Translations under genes and position numbers: made by a program
Shown: positions 1 through 4,774 of the stretch, piece by piece
Position numbering within the stretch: the first letter of the stretch is position 1
Layout: each line of letters starts with the position of its first letter
The notes under the pieces: model-generated
The model's database searches: none
Seen by the model: only the letters and a program-made list of their open reading frames with translations
Told to the model about the DNA's origin: nothing
Assembly: GCA_025450255.1 (NCBI GenBank)
Contig: JANWHV010000246.1
Coordinates: forward strand, 1-5,767
DNA: 5,767 nt
Direction of reading: 5' to 3'
From: Chloroflexota bacterium
GTDB lineage: Bacteria > Chloroflexota > UBA5177 > JANWHV01

Positions 1-556
1 AGTGCTGGCGCGCAGTGTGCTGCTCACCGCCTTCGGCATTGACAGCGTGATAGAGCTTATGGCGGGCGGCGTGTTGCTGTGGCGCCTGCTGACCGAGGCG
101 CGTGGGCGAAGCCTGGAACGCGTGGCGCGGGCGGAGAATCGCGCGGCCTGGGTTACCGGCGTGGCACTGGTGCTGCTCTGTCTCTATGTCGCGCTGAGCG
201 CGGCGGCGTCGCTGCTCACGCGCACCGAGCCCGATCGCTCCTACGCCGGCATTGCCGTGGCCCTTGCCGCCGCGATCGGCATGCCGATCCTTGCGCGCCG
301 GAAGCGCGCGATCGCGACCAAGCTCGACAGCGCGGCCCTGCGCGGGGACGCGGCCTGCTCGGTCACCTGCGCCTACATGGCCGGCACGCTGCTGGTTGGG
401 CTGGTGTTGAATGCCGCCCTCGGCTGGTGGTGGGCAGATAGCATCGCTGCCCTGGCACTCCTCTACTGGTTGAGCCGCGAAGCGCGCGAGGCCCTGGCCG
501 GTGCGCGGGCCGGGCGCGGCGGCTGCGGTTGCGGTGACGACGGGTGCATGGAGTAG
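1..556 (+). CDS. Cation-diffusion-facilitator-like membrane protein, 5'-truncated by the window edge
   Basis: The reading frame is open from the first base and stops at TAG 554-556, giving 184 visible residues. The GTG at 2 is probably internal, because the frame starts abruptly in a membrane segment. Hydrophobic segments lie near residues 5-29, 50-72, 80-97, 122-140 and 143-157. The first carries FGIDSVIEL and the later part carries RGDAACS and WWADSIAALAL. These acidic residues in membrane helices sit where CDF/ZT_dimer-class transporters place metal-binding Asp/Glu. CDF proteins export Zn2+, Fe2+, Co2+ or similar ions from the cytoplasm by proton antiport. The usual cytosolic C-terminal dimerisation domain is absent. 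Instead the protein ends shortly after the last helix in a tail with Cys175, Cys177 and Cys182 (GCGCGDDGC), which could bind metal. Family assignment is from residue pattern only and the substrate is unknown. Confidence 0.72.
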   Translation, partial: VLARSVLLTAFGIDSVIELMAGGVLLWRLLTEARGRSLERVARAENRAAWVTGVALVLLCLYVALSAAASLLTRTEPDRSYAGIAVALAAAIGMPILARRKRAIATKLDSAALRGDAACSVTCAYMAGTLLVGLVLNAALGWWWADSIAALALLYWLSREAREALAGARAGRGGCGCGDDGCME

Positions 557-693
557 AAGGATCTCCCTCGTCGATCGTCGCTGGGGTGTGTAGTAGTAAC
601 TCACGGTAACTTTGTACCAGCCATCAACCGACATTGCCCCCATATGGGCCTGGATGTACTCTCGATGTATGGGGAGCACGCGTATCGAGATGC

Positions 694-698
694 GGGAG
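694..698 (+). promoter_or_regulatory. Ribosome binding site deciding the start of the channel-like gene
   Basis: GGGAG lies 9 nt before ATG 708. The alternative ATG at 690 has GGGGAG 671-676 about 13 nt upstream, which is too far. This favours 708 over the longer frame from TTG 612. Confidence 0.5.
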
Positions 699-707
699 TC
701 CTACGAA

Positions 708-1124
708 ATGCGGCGTGGGCTTAACCACAAGAAGGCGTTCGTACGTGTAATCCTGCTACTCACAGCCGCTGCTGTGATACTGACAGGCGCGGCATCCGTG
801 GCCTTTGCCGTGTTGTATTGGCTGGTTGACCGCTCGGGGCTGTCCACGAGCTACGTCGCAGCCACGCTGCCCACCGGGCGGATGGGGGAGCGCCTCGATG
901 GGCTGGGGGACCTGCTGACGTTCAGCATCTATACGCTGTTCCACGCCGGCTATGCGCCCTACCTGCCCCATGGCCTGGACAAGCTAATCGCGAGCATCGA
1001 GATGGGGACTGCGTGGTTGGGGCAATTGGTGCTTCTCCTGTGGGCGCTCGTCCAACTGCTGCCGGGGGCCGCCGGCGACCATGCGAACGGCGCAGACCCG
1101 CTATCACCTCACACGCGCCAATGA
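708..1124 (+). CDS. Small two-TM pore-loop (ion-channel-like, Ion_trans_2-type) membrane protein with degenerate selectivity filter
   Basis: I chose ATG 708 (138 residues) because GGGAG at 694-698 lies 9 nt upstream. The frame extends back to a TTG at 612, with other ATGs at 654, 669 and 690, but that extension is hydrophilic and has no well-spaced ribosome site. The basic N-terminus (MRRGLNHKK) is followed by a membrane helix at about residues 12-39. A loop of about 28 residues follows, then a segment DLLTFSIYTLFHAGYAPYLPHG at about 68-89 and a second helix at about 102-118. The order helix, pore helix, filter, helix and the spacing of FS-YTL--GY---P-G match the 2-TM potassium-channel domain. 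The filter normally reads T(T/V)GYGD; here it reads HAGYAP, so the second Gly and the Asp are lost. Potassium selectivity is therefore doubtful. It could be a non-selective or regulatory pore protein. The Pro/His-rich C-terminus has no recognisable domain. Confidence 0.6.
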   Translation: MRRGLNHKKAFVRVILLLTAAAVILTGAASVAFAVLYWLVDRSGLSTSYVAATLPTGRMGERLDGLGDLLTFSIYTLFHAGYAPYLPHGLDKLIASIEMGTAWLGQLVLLLWALVQLLPGAAGDHANGADPLSPHTRQ

Positions 1125-1190
1125 ATGAACGGCCCGATTCAGTACGTGATAAGTACACCATGCCGCTGTAGGCTGGACACCCGAGCGCCG

Positions 1191-1223
1191 CCCCCGCGGC
1201 TGACGTTTATAAAGCCGCGGGGG
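1191..1223. terminator. Perfect 11-bp GC-rich hairpin between convergent genes (possible bidirectional terminator)
   Basis: The arms CCCCCGCGGCT (1191-1201) and AGCCGCGGGGG (1213-1223) are exact reverse complements separated by an 11-nt AT-rich loop (1202-1212). The hairpin lies between the plus-strand channel-like gene, ending at 1124, and the minus-strand binding-protein gene, ending at 1339. That is where a shared terminator is expected. No T-run follows on either strand, so a canonical intrinsic terminator is not shown. It could act as an RNA 3'-end stabiliser or a pause site. The structure is certain at sequence level and its function is inferred. Confidence 0.5.
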
Positions 1224-1278
1224 TGGCAAGGCTGGCCAGAAGGGCGTGCCGGGTGGGGCAATCCTACCTCGCTACGGC

Positions 1279-1306
1279 GTGAGGAGACATCCATGTGTCG
1301 CCTCGC
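1279..1306 (+). other. Second hairpin, enclosing the ribosome site and start codon of a mini-ORF
   Basis: GTGAGGAGACA (1279-1289) pairs with TGTCGCCTCGC (1296-1306) around the six-base loop TCCATG. Of 11 positions, nine are Watson-Crick, one is a U-G wobble and one is an A/G mismatch. In plus-strand RNA the 5' arm contains GAGGAG (1281-1286) and the loop contains ATG 1293-1295. In minus-strand RNA the same structure falls about 33 nt after the stop of the binding-protein gene and could serve there as a 3' hairpin. No T-tract follows on either side. Confidence 0.4.
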
Positions 1307-1358
1307 CGATTGGGATTACATCTGGACAGATGACCGTTTCAGGGCGCTTCGCCCGTGA
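1293..1358 (+). CDS. Possible 21-residue mini-ORF with a strong ribosome site
   Basis: ATG 1293 follows GAGGAG (1281-1286) with an ideal six-base gap. The frame runs to TGA 1356-1358 and encodes a 21-residue peptide beginning MCRLADWDYIW and ending RFRALRP. Its last 20 bases overlap, in antisense, the 3' end of the substrate-binding-protein gene. I recognise no family. The frame stays open upstream to 1125, but that part has no ribosome site and reads as non-coding. It may be a real small protein, a leader-type peptide or chance. The Shine-Dalgarno/ATG arrangement inside a hairpin is the only positive evidence. Confidence 0.25.
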   Translation: MCRLADWDYIWTDDRFRALRP

Positions 1359-2418
1359 GCTTAAAGATGTCGACATACGCCTTCCGCGCCAGCGCGGCGG
1401 GATCGGTTTTCTTACTTAATATCCCGGTCATCTTGAAGTCGCGCGCGCCCTGCTCGAGATCCCCCTTGATCAGGGTGGCGGAGGGCTTCCAGGTGTATGA
1501 GGCGAGGAGGTGCTCGGCCGTCGATTCGGTTACGGCGACGTACTTGCCGCTTGCCTCAATGGCGGCCACCTCGTGGATATGCTGCCCTGTGTAGAGACTG
1601 CCGTTCATCAGGGCCCGCGTTAAGGCAGCCGCCGCCTTGGGCTCGTTACGCACCAGAGGGCCGCTCAGCACGACCGAGCAGCAGAAGAGATTGGCGAACA
1701 TGCCCGTCATGTTGGAGCCGATTTCCACTGCCTTCCCCTGTTGCTCGAGGATATACGGCGCCGGATCGATGCCGGCGACGGCCTGAATCTCCCCTTTTTC
1801 CAGCGCGGGGCCAAACTGGGCCGGCAGATACGTGCGCCACTGCACATCCTTGATCGGATCGAGTCCGGCCTTGGCCAGGGCGACGGCAAAGAAGGAATTC
1901 GGCTGGTTCTTGACGCCGTTGGTGCCTATCGTCTTGCCCTTCAGTTCGGCGTATGTCTTAATGCCCGACTTCACGCCGACGACCAGGCGCAGGCAACCCC
2001 CATGCAGACCGGCCGTCAGTTTGATGTCCGCGCCCTGCTCGATCGGCTGCAAGAAACCATAGAAGTTACCGGGCGCCGCGTCGACCGTGCCCGCGTGCAG
2101 GGCGTCGATGGGGCTGACCCCCAGCGCCCCATGATGGAGCTTGACATCAAGGCCTTCGCGTGCAAAGAGACCCTTGGCGAACGCGGCGTAGGTGAACGCT
2201 TCGCAGGTGGCGCCGCCGTAGCCGACGTGGTACGTGCGGCGGCCCAGGTTCACCATTGGTATCGCCATCCGCGCGGCGGCCGGCGCCGCGACCAACGCGC
2301 TCCCGAGCACAAGCGCGCCCGCTCCGGCGCCGGCGCGGCAGAGCAGATCCTTGCGCGTGATGGCGATGCTCTCCGTCAGACCAGCATTGGTACCGTTGTC
2401 ATTGTGTCCTGTATCCAC
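1339..2418 (-). CDS. ABC transporter substrate-binding protein, NMT1/SsuA/TauA (nitrate-sulfonate type) superfamily, orphan
   Basis: I chose GTG 2418 (359 residues) because GGGAGGAAG lies just upstream, with GGAGG ending 7 nt before the start. The frame stays open to 2625, but the extra residues are strongly hydrophilic and would bury the export signal. Residues about 20-49 form the signal: ITRKDLL, a hydrophobic Ala/Gly/Leu stretch and AAPAAA. The RK pair resembles a weak Tat motif, otherwise Sec. The mature part shows the type-2 periplasmic binding fold of the family: YGGATCEAF...AKGLFAREGLDVKL, DALHAGTVDAAPG, IKTYAELKGKTIGTNG and ALEKGEIQAVAGIDPAPYILEQQGKA. Relatives bind sulfonates, taurine, nitrate, bicarbonate or thiamine precursors for an ABC importer. 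Cys lie at 72 (ATCEAF), 142 (HGGC) and 246-247 (FCCS). No permease or ATPase gene is adjacent. The gene is divergent from the sulfite-oxidase-like gene, which hints at a sulfur substrate, but the ligand is unknown. Confidence 0.85.
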   Translation of the reverse strand: MDTGHNDNGTNAGLTESIAITRKDLLCRAGAGAGALVLGSALVAAPAAARMAIPMVNLGRRTYHVGYGGATCEAFTYAAFAKGLFAREGLDVKLHHGALGVSPIDALHAGTVDAAPGNFYGFLQPIEQGADIKLTAGLHGGCLRLVVGVKSGIKTYAELKGKTIGTNGVKNQPNSFFAVALAKAGLDPIKDVQWRTYLPAQFGPALEKGEIQAVAGIDPAPYILEQQGKAVEIGSNMTGMFANLFCCSVVLSGPLVRNEPKAAAALTRALMNGSLYTGQHIHEVAAIEASGKYVAVTESTAEHLLASYTWKPSATLIKGDLEQGARDFKMTGILSKKTDPAALARKAYVDIFKLTGEAP

Positions 2419-2424
2419 GATTCT

Positions 2425-2433
2425 TCCTCCCTG
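2425..2433 (-). promoter_or_regulatory. Ribosome binding site deciding the GTG start of the substrate-binding protein
   Basis: On the minus strand AGGGAGGAA precedes GTG 2418 at a good distance. It marks a start about 20 residues before the export signal, instead of the far upstream starts at 2481 or 2625. Confidence 0.7.
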
Positions 2434-2464
2434 AGTTTGTGCCTCCGCTTCGTGTTTGCGGCTG

Positions 2465-2480
2465 TGTCTTCGAGAAGACA
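2465..2480. promoter_or_regulatory. 16-bp palindrome TGTCTTCGAGAAGACA, candidate operator
   Basis: Seven-base arms TGTCTTC and GAAGACA flank a GA centre. The palindrome lies 47 bp upstream of the GTG start of the binding-protein gene, so it would sit in its promoter or 5' leader. Perfect symmetry over 14 of 16 positions suits a dimeric regulator or an RNA hairpin. No match to a named regulator is claimed. Confidence 0.35.
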
Positions 2481-2747
2481 TGAGTGCCTCGACAGCGCGG
2501 TCTTCCTCCTTATCATTCGTCGAGTCGGCCTGAACGTGTGAAGCGTCTCGATGTGCCCTGAAGCCTGAGACAACCTCTGCATGCTCAGAGTGCGCCACAA
2601 TGCCGGCCGTGACCACGAACAGCACCTGAACAACACCTGAAAGATTGTCGTCTATACGTGGCGCACATACATCGCGGTCTTGACTACCACCCAGTGCAGT
2701 ATCAAACTAGCCTTACGCCGACATGCAAGAGCGAAGGGGCCATGACC

Positions 2748-3854
2748 ATGGTAGGTATACCGGCCATCCCAACCGTTGGCGACGGCAGCGGCCTGGAGCC
2801 GGATCGACGGATTCACCCGGACGAGCTGCAGCTCGCTCTGCGCAACCATGAGCTGCCGTTGGAAGCGCTCCGCTACGACGTCACGCCGACGGGCCTACAC
2901 TATACGCTCATCCACTTCGATATTCCCCCCGTAGATATGGCCGCGTGGCGCCTCCACGTCGCTGGACAGGTACACCAGCCGCTCACGTTGACCCTGGGGG
3001 AGCTGCACCAGCGGCCCATGCGGACGCTGCGCGTAACCCTGGAATGCGCCGGCGATGGGCGCGCGCTGCTGCACTCACGTCCGCTCAGTCAACCGTGGTT
3101 GACTGGGGCGGTCGGTACCGCCGAGTGGACCGGGACCCCGCTTCGCCTCCTGCTGGAGGAGGCGGGCATCGGCGGCGACGTGTGCGAGATCCTCTTCACG
3201 GGCCTCGATCGGGGCATCGAAGGCGGCGTGGAGCAGGATTACCAGCGCAGCTTGCCTCTGCGCGTCGCCCTGCACGATGACGTCTTGCTGGCATGGGCCA
3301 TGAATGGCGCACCGCTCGAACCCCAGCATGGCTCTCCCGTACGCCTGATCGTGCCCGGTTGGTATGGCATGGCGCACGTCAAGTGGCTGCGCGCAATCGA
3401 GGCGTTGACCATCTCCTTTGAGGGGTATCAGCAGGCGGTTGCCTACCGCTACTGCCAAGCGCGTGCGGAGCCGGGTGAGCCGGTGACTGTGATGCGGGTG
3501 CGCTCGCTGATGATCCCGCCGGGCATTCCGGACTTCCTGACCCGCGCGCGGATCGTGCGGCGTGGGCCCGTCGCGTTGCGGGGCCGGGCGTGGTCGGGGC
3601 GCGCACCGATCGCCCGCGTCGAGGTGAGCCTGGACGGAGGTGCTAGCTGGGCGCCGGCGGAGGTGGATGAGGCGGTGGGAGCTTACAGCTGGCAGGCGTG
3701 GCGCTATTGCTGGGAGGCCGCGTCGCCGGGGACCTACGAGCTCTGCTGTCGCGCGCACGACAGCGCGGGCGACGCTCAGCCGTTGGAGCAATACTGGACC
3801 GCCCGCGGCATGGGCAATAACATGGTGCAGCGGGTACTGGTGCTGGTTACGTAA
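2748..3854 (+). CDS. Sulfite-oxidase-family molybdopterin enzyme (Moco domain plus Mo-co dimerisation domain)
   Basis: I chose ATG 2748 (368 residues) because GAAGGGG (2733-2739) ends 8 nt upstream; ATG 2742 is the alternative but too close to it. Residues about 40-240 form the oxidoreductase molybdopterin-binding domain: WRLHVAGQVHQPLTLTLGEL, the molybdenum-ligating Cys100 in LECAGDGR, AVGTAEWTGTPLRLLLEEAG, PVRLIVPGWYGMAHVKWL. Residues about 250-368 form the Ig-like dimerisation domain (GRAWSGRAPIARVEVSLDGGASW, then GMGNNMVQRVLV). The family oxidises sulfite to sulfate with Mo/molybdopterin. No signal peptide, heme or cytochrome domain is visible, so the enzyme looks cytoplasmic with an unknown electron acceptor, unlike the exported SorA, SorT and YedY. 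The animal active-site motif RNH reads LIH here and AGN reads AGD. From memory, LIHxDIP is typical of a bacterial subgroup annotated as sulfite oxidase. The substrate is inferred, although the downstream sulfite-producing dioxygenase fits. Confidence 0.88.
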   Translation: MVGIPAIPTVGDGSGLEPDRRIHPDELQLALRNHELPLEALRYDVTPTGLHYTLIHFDIPPVDMAAWRLHVAGQVHQPLTLTLGELHQRPMRTLRVTLECAGDGRALLHSRPLSQPWLTGAVGTAEWTGTPLRLLLEEAGIGGDVCEILFTGLDRGIEGGVEQDYQRSLPLRVALHDDVLLAWAMNGAPLEPQHGSPVRLIVPGWYGMAHVKWLRAIEALTISFEGYQQAVAYRYCQARAEPGEPVTVMRVRSLMIPPGIPDFLTRARIVRRGPVALRGRAWSGRAPIARVEVSLDGGASWAPAEVDEAVGAYSWQAWRYCWEAASPGTYELCCRAHDSAGDAQPLEQYWTARGMGNNMVQRVLVLVT

Positions 3855-3992
3855 GCCCGCGTCACGCCGATCGATACCGCCCTTGCCGCCGTCGTGCTTG
3901 TCGGCCTGGCGCCGCATGGCGCCCGCGGCTGGTGATGCGCCGATCCGCCGGCGGGCCTGCGATCGTCTGCTACGGCATCTACCACTCCCAGC
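3855..3992. other. Intergenic stretch with short GC palindromes
   Basis: Between the molybdoenzyme stop and the downstream promoter there is a six-base stem, GGCGCC-GCAT-GGCGCC (3908-3923), and a ten-base palindrome, CCGCCGGCGG (3945-3954). Neither is followed by a T-run. They might end the upstream transcript. A 32-codon frame from ATG 3935 to TAA 4033 runs into the next promoter and has no clear ribosome site, so I do not call it a gene. Confidence 0.3.
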
Positions 3993-4021
3993 TTGACGAA
4001 GCCTCAGATATATTCTATTAT
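3993..4021 (+). promoter_or_regulatory. Sigma-70-type promoter of the regulator/dioxygenase/transporter operon
   Basis: TTGACG (3993-3998) and TATTAT (4016-4021) are separated by exactly 17 bp, each one base away from the -35 and -10 consensus. Transcription would begin near 4028, about 25 nt before the GTG at 4053. The sequence is a sharp AT-rich island in an otherwise GC-rich window. The TTG at 3993, which could be taken as a start codon, is better explained as the -35 box. Confidence 0.7.
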
Positions 4022-4039
4022 TCAATTACTTAATTGGAT
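4020..4039. promoter_or_regulatory. AT-rich palindromic operator candidate for the ArsR-type regulator
   Basis: CAATTA-CT-TAATTG (4023-4036) is a perfect inverted repeat. It extends, with one mismatched pair, to ATTCAATTACTTAATTGGAT (4020-4039). It begins at the end of the -10 box and covers the predicted transcription start, a classic repressor position. ArsR-family winged-helix dimers bind AT-rich inverted repeats of this size and usually repress their own promoter. The next gene encodes such a protein, so autoregulation is the natural inference. Confidence 0.6.
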
Positions 4040-4040
4040 A

Positions 4041-4046
4041 AAGGAG
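4041..4046 (+). promoter_or_regulatory. Ribosome binding site deciding the GTG start of the regulator
   Basis: AAGGAG lies 6 nt before GTG 4053. ATG 4051 is at a similar distance but in another frame, and the TTG at 3993 has no ribosome site. This places the start at 4053. Confidence 0.65.
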
Positions 4047-4052
4047 AGTGAT

Positions 4053-4733
4053 GTGGGGAACCATGCTTTCAAACAGCAGCTCTATGCCGAATTCGCACGG
4101 ATAGGGAAGGCGCTAGCCAGCTCGGCTCGCCTAGAACTCCTTGATTTGTTGAGCCAGGGCGAACGGCCGGTCGAGGACCTTGCCCGTGAAGCGCGGTTAT
4201 CCGTTGCGAATACCTCGGCGCACCTCAGAGTGCTGAGCCAGGCACACCTGGTGACCAGCCGCAAGCAGAGTCTGTATGTCTATTATCGGCTGGCCGCCCC
4301 CGCGGTCTACCAGTTGTGGGCCGCGCTCCAGGGTACCGGCCGGCAGCAACTGGCGGAGATCGATCGACTGGTAGCCACCTACCTGCATGGCCGGCAGAGC
4401 CTGGACGCCGTCTCGCGCGAGCAGCTACAGGAGCGGCTCGTGGATCCAGCGACCGTGGTGCTCGATGTGCGACCCGCCCTGGAATATGCCCAGGGGCATA
4501 TCGCAGGCGCGCGCTCCATTCCGCTGGGCGAGCTGCGGGCGCGCCTGGATGAGCTTGATCCGACCCAGCCGATCGTGGCCTACTGCCGCGGGCCGTATTG
4601 CGTCTTCGCCGACGAGGCGGTGGCGCTGCTGCGAGATCGCGGCATGACCGCCGCGCGCTATGAGGAAGGCTATCCCGCGTGGGCCGCGGCCGACCTCCCG
4701 GTTGAACGGCAAAGCGTAGCGGCGAGCGCGTAA
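4053..4733 (+). CDS. ArsR-family HTH regulator fused to a C-terminal rhodanese domain
   Basis: From GTG 4053 the protein has 226 residues. Residues about 5-95 are an ArsR-type winged helix: FARIGKALASSARLELLDLL, then the HTH at about 43-67 (LAREARLSVANTSAHLRVLSQ) and the wing VTSRKQSLYVYYRL. A linker helix follows, then a rhodanese domain at about 116-218 with LDVRPALEYAQGHIAGARSIPL and the active-site loop YCRGPYC. The only two Cys of the protein, 178 and 183, sit in this loop. Cys178 is in the position of the persulfide-carrying catalytic Cys. The ArsR metal site ELCVCD is absent and no Cys lies in the HTH domain. The protein is therefore likely a sulfur sensor working through the rhodanese domain, unlike BigR/SqrR regulators that use HTH-domain Cys. 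It is followed after 41 bp by a persulfide dioxygenase gene, its probable target. Family assignment is firm; the signal is inferred. Confidence 0.9.
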   Translation: MGNHAFKQQLYAEFARIGKALASSARLELLDLLSQGERPVEDLAREARLSVANTSAHLRVLSQAHLVTSRKQSLYVYYRLAAPAVYQLWAALQGTGRQQLAEIDRLVATYLHGRQSLDAVSREQLQERLVDPATVVLDVRPALEYAQGHIAGARSIPLGELRARLDELDPTQPIVAYCRGPYCVFADEAVALLRDRGMTAARYEEGYPAWAAADLPVERQSVAASA

Positions 4734-4774
4734 CGCAAGGGATTGTCACCGTAGAACACAAGGGGGCAGAGGTT

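Larger units (their letters stand above)
2419..2747. promoter_or_regulatory. Divergent intergenic control region between binding protein and sulfite-oxidase-like gene
   Basis: About 330 bp separate the two divergent start codons, room for two promoters plus operators. I see the palindrome at 2465-2480 and a cluster of CCTGAA hexamers at 2529, 2557, 2625 and 2636, with a CCTGAG at 2564. The last two CCTGAA copies belong to an 11-bp tandem repeat (CACCTGAA at 2623-2630 and 2634-2641). A minus-strand AAGGAGGAAG at about 2505-2514 has no start codon at a usable distance. I cannot point to a convincing -35/-10 pair for either gene. Confidence 0.4.

Noticed and set aside
639..648. 10-bp palindrome CCCATATGGG upstream of the channel-like gene
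   Set aside because: It is short and isolated, with no promoter context, so it is expected by chance at a reasonable rate.
1125..1292. 77-codon plus-strand frame beginning right after the channel-like gene's stop
   Set aside because: There is no ribosome site for ATG 1125, the frame runs straight through the perfect hairpin, and the composition is not protein-like. Only the last 21 codons have a plausible start.
1741..2541. Plus-strand open frame of 266 codons
   Set aside because: It is antisense to the clearly recognisable substrate-binding protein, and its translation has no domain pattern. GC-rich codon use keeps it open.
2419..2625. Longer N-terminus of the substrate-binding protein starting at 2481 or 2625
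   Set aside because: The extension is charged and His/Glu/Arg-rich, would bury the export signal, and lacks a ribosome site as good as the one before GTG 2418.
2680..2708. TTGACT as a -35 box for the molybdoenzyme gene
   Set aside because: At 17 bp spacing the -10 would be CAAACT, and TATCAA lies only 14 bp away. Neither is convincing.
3075..4025. Minus-strand open frame of 316 codons
   Set aside because: It lies opposite the molybdoenzyme, is Arg/Ala/Pro-rich and shows no family motif. It is a shadow frame.
3935..4033. 32-codon frame encoding ...IVCYGIYHSQLDEASDIFYY...
   Set aside because: The translation looks mildly protein-like, but it lacks a good ribosome site, overlaps the strong promoter and operator, and its upstream frame is not coherent. 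A gene remnant is possible but unsupported.
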